A stretch of DNA of 64,000 bases from Micromonospora sp. MA102 (GTDB lineage: Bacteria; Actinomycetota; Actinomycetes; Mycobacteriales; Micromonosporaceae), in NCBI RefSeq assembly GCF_025460765.1, contig NZ_JAMWEG010000003.1, positions 558,001 to 622,000 on the forward strand. The letters are read 5' to 3'. Positions 1 to 8,546 of this stretch are shown one piece after another (positions within the stretch are counted from its first letter, which is position 1; every line of letters starts with the position of its first letter). The notes below the pieces were generated by a model, which was not told where the DNA came from, searched no databases, and saw nothing but the letters and a program-made list of their open reading frames with translations. The position numbers and the translations under genes were made by a program.

Positions 1-76
1 GGTGCTGGTGACGGTGGTCGAGCACGCCATGCTCCGGCTCCAGGCCGAGCACGGCTTCGCGGCGCCGGTCGGCTGA
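1..76 (+). CDS. C-terminal fragment of an unidentified protein
   Basis: An open frame enters from the left edge (first full codon at 2) and stops with TGA at 74-76. The visible tail is 24 residues ending EHGFAAPVG. It is convergent with the nitrate regulator gene, whose stop is 18 bases away. Too little is present to name a family. That it is coding at all is inferred from codon bias and the clean stop. Confidence 0.45.
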   Translation, partial: VLVTVVEHAMLRLQAEHGFAAPVG

Positions 77-94
77 CGCGGCGCCGGCTGCGGG

Positions 95-1183
95 TCAGTC
101 GACCCGCAGCCGGTAGCCGCGCTTGACGACGGTCTGCACCACGCGGGGGGCGTCGAGCCCGACCCGCAGGCGGGCGACCGCCATCTCCACCGCGTGCTCG
201 TCCGCGCCCCGGGGCAGGGTACGCAGCAGGGCGGTGCGGGACAGCACCTTCCCGGGCGCGGCCGCCAGCGCCCGCAGCACCGCCATCGGTGCGGGCGCGA
301 GCGGGCGCAGCTCGCCGTCCACGACCGCGGCGTGCCCGCGCAGGGTCAGCAGGTGCCCGCCGGCCTTCACGGTCACCGTCCGGCGGGGCAGCTCGTCGAC
401 GATCGTCCGCACCAGGGCGCCGAGCCGGGCCCGGGTCGGGGCGCTCACCGGCACGCCCCGCCGCACCAGGGGCTCGGCCGTGACCGCGCCGACGCAACTG
501 GCCAGCACGTCACCGCGCAGCGCCGCCAGCACCGTCTCGGTCCGGTCCCCGGCCGCCCGCAGCAGCGCCTCGGCCGCCGGGGCGGAGGTGAACGTCACGG
601 CGTCGACCATCCGCCCGGCGACCAGGTCGATCAGCCGGTGCAGCGGCGCCGGGTCGGTCGGCGGCGCCCAGCGGTAGACCGGCACCTCGATCACCGTGGC
701 CCCGGCCGACTCCAGCGCCTCGGTGCACTCCGGCTGCCGCTCGCCGTGCAGTTGCAGCGCGACGACCTGGCCGGCCACCCCGCGCCGGACCAGGTGCTCG
801 ACCACCTCGTCGCAGCTCTCCGAGGCGGGGGACCAGTGCTCGCGCAGCCCGGCCGCCCGGATCGCGCCGGTCGCCTTGGGCCCGCGGGCCACCACGTACG
901 AGCGGGACAGAACGCCGCGCAGCGGCTCGGCCAGCCCCCAGCCCTCGGCCGCCTCCAGCCACCCGCGCATCCCGATCCCGGTGTTCGCCATGAGGACGTC
1001 CGGCGGGCGCTCCAGGCAGGTGCGGGTGGCCTCGCGCAGATCGGTGTCGTCGGCCAGCGGCACGATCCGCAGCGCGGGGGCGAGCACCACGCGCGCGCCG
1101 CGCCGCTGGAGCAGCGCGGCCAACTCGTCGCGCCGCCGGTCCGCGGTAACCCCGATGGTGAAGCCGGCCAGTTCCTCCCGCAT
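95..1183 (-). CDS. nnaR: NnaR-type regulator: uroporphyrinogen-III synthase-like domain fused to winged HTH
   Basis: This 362-aa protein has a HemD-like fold over roughly residues 1-260 (GFTIGVTADRR start, VDAVTFTSAPAAEALL block). A C-terminal winged-helix domain of the OmpR/PhoB effector type covers about 275-362 and ends VVKRGYRLRVD. In Streptomyces and Mycobacterium, proteins of this architecture (NnaR) act with GlnR to activate nitrate/nitrite genes rather than mainly making siroheme. ATG at 1181-1183 was chosen because AGGAGG lies just upstream and its A is shared with the nirD stop (TGATG), which implies translational coupling. It is last in the nitrate operon. A residual HemD activity cannot be excluded. 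Confidence 0.88.
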   Translation of the reverse strand: MREELAGFTIGVTADRRRDELAALLQRRGARVVLAPALRIVPLADDTDLREATRTCLERPPDVLMANTGIGMRGWLEAAEGWGLAEPLRGVLSRSYVVARGPKATGAIRAAGLREHWSPASESCDEVVEHLVRRGVAGQVVALQLHGERQPECTEALESAGATVIEVPVYRWAPPTDPAPLHRLIDLVAGRMVDAVTFTSAPAAEALLRAAGDRTETVLAALRGDVLASCVGAVTAEPLVRRGVPVSAPTRARLGALVRTIVDELPRRTVTVKAGGHLLTLRGHAAVVDGELRPLAPAPMAVLRALAAAPGKVLSRTALLRTLPRGADEHAVEMAVARLRVGLDAPRVVQTVVKRGYRLRVD

Positions 1184-1521
1184 CACTCCTCCTGCCGCAG
1201 CCGCACCTCGACCAGGCCGTCCCGGCAGCGCACCTCGTGCCGCCGCAGCGCCACGCCCGGGAGGTCCAGGCACCGCCCGGTGGTCAGGTCGTAGACCTGC
1301 TTGTGCAGCGGCGACGCGAGCGTCGGCAGGCCACCCCGGCTGCCCACGATCCCCCGGGACATCACCTGCGCGCCGCCGACCGGGTCGAGGTTGTCGACCG
1401 CGTACAGCTCGCCACCGGTGCGGAAGAGCGCCACCTGCACCCCGTCGACCAGGGCGGCCACGCCCCGGTCCGGGTCCAGCCGGTCCAGCGGGCAGACCGC
1501 CGTCCAGTCCAGCGTCCTCAT
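1183..1521 (-). CDS. nirD: nitrite reductase (NADH) small subunit NirD
   Basis: A 112-aa Rieske-like subunit of assimilatory NADH-nitrite reductase, cytoplasmic partner of NirB. It has the compact fold with DGVQVALFRT and ELYAVDNLDPVGGAQVMSRGIVG, followed by PLHKQVYDLTTGRCLD. The canonical Rieske Cys/His ligands are missing, as is usual in NirD, so it probably does not bind its own cluster. The start overlaps the nirB stop as ATGA (1518-1521), and its own stop overlaps the start of the downstream regulator. These overlaps indicate one tightly coupled transcript. Confidence 0.95.
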   Translation of the reverse strand: MRTLDWTAVCPLDRLDPDRGVAALVDGVQVALFRTGGELYAVDNLDPVGGAQVMSRGIVGSRGGLPTLASPLHKQVYDLTTGRCLDLPGVALRRHEVRCRDGLVEVRLRQEE

Positions 1522-4040
1522 CGCCGTACCTCCGGAAGGCCCAGCGCGACCGGCCGGCGGCGATCGTCGGCGCCCGGCGGCGCGCCGCGGGCCGGCACCG
1601 GCTGGCCGCGCTCGACGGCGAAGGTGATGGACGGGTCGGGCACGTCGGGGGCGTTGACGAAGGAGGTGAAGCGGCGCAGCCGCTCCGGGTCCTCCAGCAC
1701 GTCCCGCCACTCGTCGGAATATCCGGCGGCGTGCCGGGCCATGGCCGCGTCGAGGTCGGCGCAGAGCCCCAGCGAGTCGTCCACGAGCACCGACCGGAGG
1801 TGGTCGAGCCCGCCGTCCATCGCCTCGATCCAGGCGGCCGTGCGCTGCAACCGGTCGGCGGTGCGGACGTAGAACATCAGGAACCGGTCGATGAGGGTGA
1901 CCAGCTCGGCGGTGCTCAGGTCGGTGGCGAACAGGTCGGCGTGCCGGGGCCGGAAGCCGCCGTTGCCGCCGACGTAGAGGTTCCAGCCGCTCTCGGTGGC
2001 GATGACGCCGAAGTCCTTGCTGCGGGCCTCGGCGCACTCGCGGGCGCAGCCGGAGACCGCCGACTTGAGCTTGTGCGGGGCGCGCAGGCCCCGGTAACGC
2101 AGTTCCAGCGCGACGGCCAGCCCGACCGAGTCCTGCACCCCGTACCGGCACCAGGTCTCACCGACGCACGACTTCACCGTGCGCAGCGCCTTGCCGTACG
2201 CGTGGCCGGACTCGAAGCCGGCGTCCACCAGCCGGCGCCAGATCTGCGGGAGCTGCTCGACCCGGGCGCCGAACAGGTCGATCCGCTGCCCGCCGGTGAT
2301 CTTGGTGTAGAGCCGGAAGTCCCGGGCCACCTCGCCGATCACGATGAGCTTCTCCGGCGTGATCTCGCCACCGGGGATCCGCGGCACCACCGAGTAGCTG
2401 CCGTCGCGTTGCAGGTTGGCCAGGAAGTGGTCGTTGGTGTCCTGGAGGGACGCCTGCTCGCCGTCGAGCACGTGCCCGGTGCCGAGCGAGGCGAGGATCG
2501 AGGCCACCACGGGCTTGCAGATGTCGCAGCCGCGCCCGCGGCCGTGCTCGGCGATGAGCTGGGAGAAGGTGCGGATGCCGCGGACCCGGACGATGTCGAA
2601 CAGCTCCTGCCGGCCGGTGTCGAAGTGCTCGCAGAGCGCGCGGGACTGCCGCACCCCGGCCGCGTCGAGGAGCTGCTTGAGCATCGGCACGCAGGAGCCG
2701 CAGCTCGTCCCGGCCCGGGTGCACGCCTTGAGCGCCGGCACGTCGGTCGCCCCGCCGGCGATGGCCGCGTCCAGGTCGGCCCGGGTCACCGCGTTGCAGG
2801 AGCAGACCTGCGCGGCGGCCGGCAGCGCGCCGGCCCCGGCGCCCGCACCGCCCGCCGGCGCCAGCAGCGCCAGCGGGGGAGCGGGCAGCGGCCCGCCGAC
2901 GCTCGCCCGCAGCGTCGGGTACGCGCTCGCGTCGCCCACCAGCACGCCGCCGAGCAGCGTCTTCGCGTCGTCGGAGAGGACCAGCTTCGCGTACGCCCGG
3001 GTGGCCGGGTCGGTGAAGGTGACGTCGAGGCAGCCCGGGGTGACGCCGTGCGCGTCGCCGAACGAGGCCACGTCCACGCCGAGCAGCTTGAGCTTCGTGG
3101 CGGTGTCCGCGCCGGGGAAGGTGGCCGCCCCGCCGAGCAGCCGGTCGGCGACCACTTCGGCGGTCGCGTAGCCGGGGGCGACCAGCCCGTGGCAGGTGCC
3201 GTCCACGGCGGCGCACTCGCCGACCGCCCAGATGCGCTCGTCCGCCGTCCGACAGCCCGCGTCGACAAGCACCCCGCCGCGCGGGCCGAGCGGCAGCCCG
3301 GCGGCGCGGGCCAGCTCGTCCCGGGGCCGGATGCCGGCGGCCACCACGACCAGGTCCGCCGGGACCGTGCGCCCGTCGGAGAGTTCCAGCGCGCCGACCG
3401 TCCCGTCCGGGCCGGGGGACAGCGCGCTGGTGGCCACCCCGAGGTACGTGGTGACGCCCAGTTCCTCGACGTAGCGCCGGAGCATCGCCCCGCCCGCCTC
3501 GTCCACCTGCACCGGCATGAGCCGGGGCGCGAACTCGACCACGCTGGTGTCCAGGCCGAGCAGGCGCAGCGCGTTCGCCGCCTCCAGGCCGAGCAGCCCG
3601 CCCCCGATCACCGCCCCGGTGCGCCGGCCCTCGGCGTGCGCCCGGATCGCCGCCAGGTCGTCCAGCGTCCGGTAGACGAACACCCCCGGCAGGTCCGTGC
3701 CGCCGATCGGGGGCACGAACGCCGACGAGCCGGTGGCCAGCACCAGCGCGTCGTACGGGTGCTCGCCGGTCGCGGTCCGCACCACCCGCCGCGCCCGGTC
3801 GACGGCCAGCGCCGGCTCGCCCAGCCGCAGCTCCACCCCGTCGTCGGGGGTGTGCAGGTTCAGCTCCCCGGCGCTCACCCCGTCGAAGAAGGCCGAGAGC
3901 CGCACCCGGTCGTACGCCGGCCGCCGCTCCTCGGCGAGCACCGTGACCCGCCAGCATCCCTCCTGGTCGCGGGCCCGCAACGCCTCGACGAAGCGCTGCC
4001 CCACCATGCCGTTGCCGACGACCACCAGCCTGCCGCTCAT
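1518..4040 (-). CDS. nirB: nitrite reductase (NADH) large subunit NirB
   Basis: An 840-aa siroheme enzyme reducing nitrite to ammonium with NADH. Domains in order: FAD/NAD(P)-binding oxidoreductase (about 1-310, with VVGNGMVGQ and the second dinucleotide motif GGGLLGLEAA), BFD-like [2Fe-2S] domain (C413, C415, C447, C450), ferredoxin-like half-domain, and siroheme/[4Fe-4S] domain with C625-x5-C631 and C665-x3-C669. Length and all ligand cysteines are as expected for NirB. ATG at 4038-4040 overlaps the stop of the upstream FAD protein (ATGA). Together with NirD, the nitrate reductase and NarK it completes assimilation of nitrate to ammonium. Confidence 0.97.
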   Translation of the reverse strand: MSGRLVVVGNGMVGQRFVEALRARDQEGCWRVTVLAEERRPAYDRVRLSAFFDGVSAGELNLHTPDDGVELRLGEPALAVDRARRVVRTATGEHPYDALVLATGSSAFVPPIGGTDLPGVFVYRTLDDLAAIRAHAEGRRTGAVIGGGLLGLEAANALRLLGLDTSVVEFAPRLMPVQVDEAGGAMLRRYVEELGVTTYLGVATSALSPGPDGTVGALELSDGRTVPADLVVVAAGIRPRDELARAAGLPLGPRGGVLVDAGCRTADERIWAVGECAAVDGTCHGLVAPGYATAEVVADRLLGGAATFPGADTATKLKLLGVDVASFGDAHGVTPGCLDVTFTDPATRAYAKLVLSDDAKTLLGGVLVGDASAYPTLRASVGGPLPAPPLALLAPAGGAGAGAGALPAAAQVCSCNAVTRADLDAAIAGGATDVPALKACTRAGTSCGSCVPMLKQLLDAAGVRQSRALCEHFDTGRQELFDIVRVRGIRTFSQLIAEHGRGRGCDICKPVVASILASLGTGHVLDGEQASLQDTNDHFLANLQRDGSYSVVPRIPGGEITPEKLIVIGEVARDFRLYTKITGGQRIDLFGARVEQLPQIWRRLVDAGFESGHAYGKALRTVKSCVGETWCRYGVQDSVGLAVALELRYRGLRAPHKLKSAVSGCARECAEARSKDFGVIATESGWNLYVGGNGGFRPRHADLFATDLSTAELVTLIDRFLMFYVRTADRLQRTAAWIEAMDGGLDHLRSVLVDDSLGLCADLDAAMARHAAGYSDEWRDVLEDPERLRRFTSFVNAPDVPDPSITFAVERGQPVPARGAPPGADDRRRPVALGLPEVRR

Positions 4041-5521
4041 CCCGCCACCTCCAGACGGTCCATCCCCGCACTCCGTTCCTGCTGCCCCGCCACCGGATCC
4101 ACCTCGGCGAGCCAGCCGGCGATCCCGGCCACCGCGTCCCGGCAGCCGCCACAGCCGGTGGCGGCCCGGGTCGCCGCGGACAGGTCCGCGACGGTCCGGG
4201 CGCCGGCGCGCCAGCACGCCACCAGCGCGCCCTTGCTCACGTCGTTGCACTGGCACACCGTGGCCGCGTCCGGCATCAGCGCCGGGGACGCGGCGGGGGT
4301 GGCCGGTGCGGCGCCGAACGCCCGCCCGAGCAGCAGCGAGCGCCGGTCCGCCGGCACCGGTGCACCCCGGTCGAAGAGCTGCACCACGGTGCCGACCGCC
4401 GGGTTGTCGCCGAGCAGGATCGCCCCGGTCAGCCGCTCGTCGCGGATCCGCAGCCGGGCGTACGTGCCGCGGGCCGGGTCGGCGAAGGTCAGCTCCTCGA
4501 CCGGCCCGCCCCCGTCCGGGGCGCCCGCGGCGTCACCCATCGCGGCCAGGTCGATCCCGGCCGCCTTGAGCCGCGTCACCACCGGCCGCGGCCGGTACCG
4601 GACCAGCGGGTCGTCGCCGGTCAGCACGTCGGCCACCACCCGGGCCTGCGCCCAGGCCGGGGCGACCAGCCCGGTCAGGGTCCCGTCGTGCTGGGCGCAG
4701 TCGCCGATGGCGGAGATCCGCCGGTCGCTGGTGCGCAGCCGGTCGTCCACCACCACGCCACGGTCGACGGCCAGCCCGGCGGCGGCGGCCAGCGCGGTGT
4801 CCGGGCGTACGCCGCAGGACAGGACCAGCAGGTCGGCCGCGAGCGGGTCGCCGTCGCCGAGGTCGAGGCGGACCCCGTGGGCGTCGGCGGCCACCCCGGT
4901 CGCCGTGACCCCCAGCCGGGTGCGTACGCCGAGCTCCGCGAGGGTGCCGGCGAGGACCGCGCCGGCCGGCTCGTCGAGCTGCCGTTCCATCAGGTGCCCG
5001 ACCGGGTGGACCACGGTCACGTCGAGGCCCCGGGCGGCGAGCCCGCGGGCCGCCTCCAGCCCGAGCAGCCCGCCGCCGAGCACCAGCGCGCGGCGGGCGC
5101 CCCGGGCGGCGGCGAGGATCCGCCGGCAGTCGTCCAGGGTGCGGAACGGAACCACCCGGTCGGGGAGCGGGTCGAGCCCGGGCAGCGGCGGCACGAGGGC
5201 CCGGCTGCCGGTGGCGAGCACCAGGTGGTCGTAGCCGTGCCGGTCGCCGTCGGCGGTGCGTACTTCGCGGGCGGCCCGGTCGACGGCGGTGACCGCGGCA
5301 CCGGTGCGCACGTCCGCGCCGTGCCCGGCGACCTCGACCAGCTCCAGGTCCGGCTCGTCGATCTTCCCGGCGAGCAGGGTGGAGAGCAGGATCCGGTTGT
5401 ACGCCCGGTGCGGCTCCGCCCCGAGCACGGTGACCTTCCGATCCCCGCCCCGTGCGTGCAGTTCGGCGGCGAGGCGGGCGCCCGCCATGCCGTATCCCAC
5501 GATCACGATGCGCTCGGTCAT
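4037..5521 (-). CDS. FAD-dependent oxidoreductase with BFD [2Fe-2S] tail, NasB-like nitrate reductase electron-transfer subunit
   Basis: A 494-aa cytoplasmic flavoprotein. The N-terminus has the FAD motif VIVGYGMAGARLA, and a second dinucleotide site LVLGGGLLGLEAA follows. The C-terminal BFD-like domain carries C423-x-C425 and C457-x2-C460. It resembles the first half of NirB without the siroheme domain. Because the adjoining nitrate reductase lacks a BFD tail, this protein is the likely carrier of NAD(P)H electrons to the molybdenum subunit, as NasB does in some bacteria. ATG overlaps the stop of the reductase gene (ATGA at 5518-5521), and its own stop overlaps the nirB start. The role is inferred from context. 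Confidence 0.86.
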   Translation of the reverse strand: MTERIVIVGYGMAGARLAAELHARGGDRKVTVLGAEPHRAYNRILLSTLLAGKIDEPDLELVEVAGHGADVRTGAAVTAVDRAAREVRTADGDRHGYDHLVLATGSRALVPPLPGLDPLPDRVVPFRTLDDCRRILAAARGARRALVLGGGLLGLEAARGLAARGLDVTVVHPVGHLMERQLDEPAGAVLAGTLAELGVRTRLGVTATGVAADAHGVRLDLGDGDPLAADLLVLSCGVRPDTALAAAAGLAVDRGVVVDDRLRTSDRRISAIGDCAQHDGTLTGLVAPAWAQARVVADVLTGDDPLVRYRPRPVVTRLKAAGIDLAAMGDAAGAPDGGGPVEELTFADPARGTYARLRIRDERLTGAILLGDNPAVGTVVQLFDRGAPVPADRRSLLLGRAFGAAPATPAASPALMPDAATVCQCNDVSKGALVACWRAGARTVADLSAATRAATGCGGCRDAVAGIAGWLAEVDPVAGQQERSAGMDRLEVAG

Positions 5522-7626
5522 GCCTTCTCCACCCGGACGGCGCAGATCTTGAACTCGGGCATCCCGGAGACCGGGTCGACGGCGTCGTTGGTCACCGAGT
5601 TGGCCCGCGCCGCGCCGGGCCAGTGGAACGGCGCGAAGACGGTGTCGGGCCGGATGGCCGCGCTGAGCCGGGCCGGCGCGCGCAGCTCGCCCCGGCGGGA
5701 GACCACCCGGACCTCCTCGCCGTCGGCCACGCCGAGCCGGCCGGCCAGGTCGGGGTGCAGCTCCACGAAGCCGCCGGGGGCGGCCCGGCGCAGCGCGGCG
5801 ACCCGCCGGGTCTGCGCGCCGGACTGGTAGTGGGCGAGTACCCGGCCGGTGGTGAGGTGCAGCGGGTAGTCGGCGCAGACCGGCTCGGCGGCCGGCCGGT
5901 GGGTCACCGCGCGGAACCGGGCCCGGCCGTCCGGGGTGGGGAACCGGTCGGCGAAGAGGCGGGGGGTGTCCGGCCCGTCCTCGTCCGGGCAGGGCCAGAA
6001 GACGCCGGTGTCGGCGTCGATCCGGTCCCAGCTGACCCCGGCGTAGTCGGCCGGCCCGCCGGCCGAGGCGCGGCGCAGCTCGGCGAAGACCGCCGAGGGG
6101 TCGGTGGGGAACCCGCCGGGCGCGCCGAGCCGGGCCGCCAGCCCGGCGAGGACGGCCAGGTCGGTGCGGACGCCGGGCGGGGGCTCGCGCAGCGCGCGGC
6201 GGCGCAGCACCCGGCCCTCCAGGTTGGTCATGGTGCCGTCCTCCTCGGCCCACTGGGCGACGGGCAGCACCACGTCGGCCAGCTCGGCGGTCTCCGAGCG
6301 GAGGAAATCGGCCACCACCAGCAGGTCCAGGTCGCGCAGCCGGGACTCGACCCGGGCCGCGCGGGGCGCCGACACCACCGGGTTGGAACCGAAGACCAGC
6401 AGCGCCCGGGGGCCGTGCGTGGTGCCGAGCGAGTCGAGGAGCTGATAGGCCGGTACGCCCGGCCCGGGTAGCGCCGCGGGGTCGACGCCCCACACCCCGG
6501 CCACGTGCTCCCGGGCCGCCGGGTCGTCGATCCGCCGGTAGCCGGGGAGCTGGTCGGCCTTCTGTCCGTGCTCCCGGCCGCCCTGCCCGTTGCCCTGCCC
6601 GGTGAGGCAGCCGTACCCGGAGCCGGGGCGGCCGGGCAGGCCCAGGGCGAGCGCCAGGTTGATGAACGCGGTGACCGTGTCGACGCCCTTGGCGTGCTGC
6701 TCGGCGCCCCGGGCGGTGAGGATGACCGCACGGTCCACGGTGGCCAGGGCCCGGGCGGTCGCCTCCAGGTCGGCCACCGGCACCCCGGAGAGGCGCTCCG
6801 CCTCGGCCGGCCAGCAGCCCGCCACGGTCCGCCGGACCTCGTCGAAGCCGGTGGTCCGGTCGGCCACGTACGCCCGGTCGAGCCAGCCCTCGGTGAGCGC
6901 GACGTGCAGCAGCGCGTTGGCCACGGCCAGGTCGGTGCCGGGCAGCGGTTGCAGGTGCAGGTCGGCCTGGCGGGCGGTGGCGGTGTGCCGGGGGTCGACC
7001 ACGATGAGCCGGCCGCCCCGCTCGCGCTGGTCGGCGAGGTGGCGCATGAGCGGCGGCATGGTCTCGGCCGGGTTGGCGCCGACCAGCAGCAGGGTGTCCG
7101 CACGGGCCAGGTCGGCGAGGGGGAAGGGGAGCCCCCGGTCGACGCCGAAGGCGCGCAGGCCGGCCGCCGCGGCCGAGGACATGCACCAGCGTCCGTTGTA
7201 GTCGATGTGCCGGGTGCCCAGCGCCACCCGGGCGAACTTGCCGAGCGCGTACGCCTTCTCGTTGGTCAGCCCGCCGCCGCCGAACACCGCGACGGCGTCC
7301 CGCCCGTGCCGCTCCTGGATCGCCCGCAGCCCGCCCGCGACGCGGTCGAGCGCCTCGTCCCAGCTCGCCGGGCGCAGCTCAGCGCCGGGCCGGTCGCGCA
7401 GCAGCGGGGTGGTCAGCCGGTCCGGATGGTCGAGCAGCTCGGCGGCGGTCCAGCCCTTCTGGCACAGGCCGCCGCGGTTGGTGGGGAAGTCGCGGGGCAC
7501 GACCTCGACGCGTCCGGCGGTCTCGCGCAGCAGCATGCCGCACTGGAGCGCGCAGTAGGGGCAGTGCGTGGCGGCCTCCCGAGGCCGTACCCCCGGTTGC
7601 GTCGCCAGGCGTGCACCGTCTGTCAT
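5518..7626 (-). CDS. nasC: assimilatory nitrate reductase catalytic subunit (molybdopterin oxidoreductase)
   Basis: A 702-aa Mo-bis-MGD enzyme reducing nitrate to nitrite. The N-terminal [4Fe-4S] motif is C22-x2-C25-x3-C29-x25-C55. It is followed by the molybdopterin core (GLTNEKAYALGKFARVALG, LLVGANPAETMPPLMRH, YGCLTGQGNGQGGREHG) and the C-terminal MGD-binding domain (TTGRVLAHYQSGAQTR, HPDLAGRLGVADG). There is no Tat signal, so it is cytoplasmic. It ends soon after the MGD domain without the BFD-like tail found in many NasC proteins, and the next gene supplies one. It is the first gene of the operon. The region just upstream carries a phased GlnR-like box. Confidence 0.94.
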   Translation of the reverse strand: MTDGARLATQPGVRPREAATHCPYCALQCGMLLRETAGRVEVVPRDFPTNRGGLCQKGWTAAELLDHPDRLTTPLLRDRPGAELRPASWDEALDRVAGGLRAIQERHGRDAVAVFGGGGLTNEKAYALGKFARVALGTRHIDYNGRWCMSSAAAAGLRAFGVDRGLPFPLADLARADTLLLVGANPAETMPPLMRHLADQRERGGRLIVVDPRHTATARQADLHLQPLPGTDLAVANALLHVALTEGWLDRAYVADRTTGFDEVRRTVAGCWPAEAERLSGVPVADLEATARALATVDRAVILTARGAEQHAKGVDTVTAFINLALALGLPGRPGSGYGCLTGQGNGQGGREHGQKADQLPGYRRIDDPAAREHVAGVWGVDPAALPGPGVPAYQLLDSLGTTHGPRALLVFGSNPVVSAPRAARVESRLRDLDLLVVADFLRSETAELADVVLPVAQWAEEDGTMTNLEGRVLRRRALREPPPGVRTDLAVLAGLAARLGAPGGFPTDPSAVFAELRRASAGGPADYAGVSWDRIDADTGVFWPCPDEDGPDTPRLFADRFPTPDGRARFRAVTHRPAAEPVCADYPLHLTTGRVLAHYQSGAQTRRVAALRRAAPGGFVELHPDLAGRLGVADGEEVRVVSRRGELRAPARLSAAIRPDTVFAPFHWPGAARANSVTNDAVDPVSGMPEFKICAVRVEKA

Positions 7627-7650
7627 GTCGGGAAAGCGTGCCGGCGAGCG

Positions 7651-7688
7651 GTTTCCGCTCCGGGTCCCTTCTGTTTCGGTCCTGTCAA
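7651..7688 (-). promoter_or_regulatory. GlnR-like box upstream of the nitrate reductase operon
   Basis: Read on the minus strand, four pentamers are each separated by exactly 6 bases: TTGAC, GAAAC, GACCC, GAAAC. The Streptomyces GlnR consensus is gTnAC-n6-GaAAC repeated. Here both b-sites are perfect, a1 matches 4/5 and a2 3/5. The last GAAAC is 10 bases upstream of CACGCT (7635-7640), a weak -10 that ends 8 bases before the ATG. That GlnR binds here is an inference. Confidence 0.68.
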
Positions 7689-7710
7689 GAGCACCTCACA
7701 CCGCACGGGA

Positions 7711-7739
7711 GTGACGGGCCGGTCGGCAGGACCTACAAT
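7711..7739 (+). promoter_or_regulatory. sigma-70-type promoter of the methyltransferase gene
   Basis: GTGACG (7711-7716) and TACAAT (7734-7739) are separated by 17 bases, a near-consensus vegetative promoter. Transcription would start near 7746, about 27 bases before the ATG. It lies back to back with the nitrate operon box. Confidence 0.6.
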
Positions 7740-7772
7740 GTGGGACAGATATCTCGAATAATGGGAGACGCG

Positions 7773-8468
7773 ATGAGTGTGGCGGACGCGTTCGACGCGG
7801 TGGCGGGCAGCTACGACGCGGCCCGGCGCCGCCTGGTCCCGTGCTTCGATTCCTTCTACGGCACCGCCGTCGAGGTGGCCGCGCCGCCGCTGCGGGCGGC
7901 GCTCGCCGCGGGACGTACCCCCGAGGTGCTGGACCTGGGCGCGGGCACCGGCCTGCTCTCGCTGCTGCTGACCGCGGCGGTCCCGGGCGTCCGGCTGACC
8001 CTGGTCGACGCGGCGCCCGGCATGCTCGCGGTGGCCACCGGCCACCTGGCCGCCCGCGGGGTGCCGCACCGCACGGTGCTCGCCGACCTGGCCGACCCGC
8101 TGCCCGCCGGCCGCTACGACGCGGTGGTCTCCGCGCTGGCCATCCACCACCTGGACGACGACGGCAAGCGCGCGCTCTACCGCCGGGCGGCCGAGGCGCT
8201 GGCGCCGGGCGGCGTCTTCGTCAACGCCGAGCAGGTGGCCGGCCCGACCCCGGGCCTGGACCGGCGCTACGACGAGGTGTGGACGGCCCGGATCACCGAG
8301 TTGGGCTCGGACGCCGCGGAGATCGCCGGGGCCCGGGAGCGGATGCGGCACGACCGGCCGGCGCCGGTGGCCGACCAGTGCCGCTGGCTCGCCGAGGCCG
8401 GCCTGGTCGACGTGGACTGCTTCTTCAAGGAGTGGCGGTTCGCGGTGTTCGGCGGCCGCCGTCCCTGA
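7773..8468 (+). CDS. class I SAM-dependent methyltransferase
   Basis: A 231-aa Rossmann-fold methyltransferase. SAM-binding motif I is VLDLGAGTGLLSLLL (about residues 47-61), the acidic residue of motif II is in LTLVDAAPGM, and the motif IV region is YDAVVSALAIHHLDD. The target is unknown. ATG at 7773 is preceded by GGGAGA; an in-frame ATG at 7761 is possible but poorly spaced. It sits between the divergent nitrate operon and a toxin-antitoxin pair. It has its own strong promoter and no obvious link to nitrogen metabolism. Confidence 0.85.
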   Translation: MSVADAFDAVAGSYDAARRRLVPCFDSFYGTAVEVAAPPLRAALAAGRTPEVLDLGAGTGLLSLLLTAAVPGVRLTLVDAAPGMLAVATGHLAARGVPHRTVLADLADPLPAGRYDAVVSALAIHHLDDDGKRALYRRAAEALAPGGVFVNAEQVAGPTPGLDRRYDEVWTARITELGSDAAEIAGARERMRHDRPAPVADQCRWLAEAGLVDVDCFFKEWRFAVFGGRRP

Positions 8469-8516
8469 GCGTGGCCGGCTGTCCGGTTCCCCGACGGGTG
8501 CGAGCGGGGATGACTG

Positions 8517-8539
8517 GCGGTCATACCGCTGGGTAATCT
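8517..8539 (+). promoter_or_regulatory. promoter and inverted repeat of the toxin-antitoxin operon
   Basis: An inverted repeat GCGGT-CAT-ACCGC (8517-8529) lies directly upstream of a TAATCT -10 (8534-8539), which is 7 bases from the antitoxin ATG, so the transcript is probably leaderless. The repeat covers the -35 zone, a fitting place for autorepression by the antitoxin. That role is inferred. Confidence 0.5.
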
Positions 8540-8546
8540 TTCCGGC

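Noticed and set aside
95..1183. Plain uroporphyrinogen-III synthase (hemD) for heme or siroheme
   Set aside because: The C-terminal winged helix and the position at the end of the nitrate operon fit NnaR better; HemD activity is kept only as a possibility.
696..5234. A 1512-codon open frame on the plus strand opposite the nitrate operon, with others like it elsewhere
   Set aside because: Very high GC leaves antisense frames without stops. The composition is low-complexity Arg/Ala/Gly/Pro, and the opposite strand has clear conserved enzymes.
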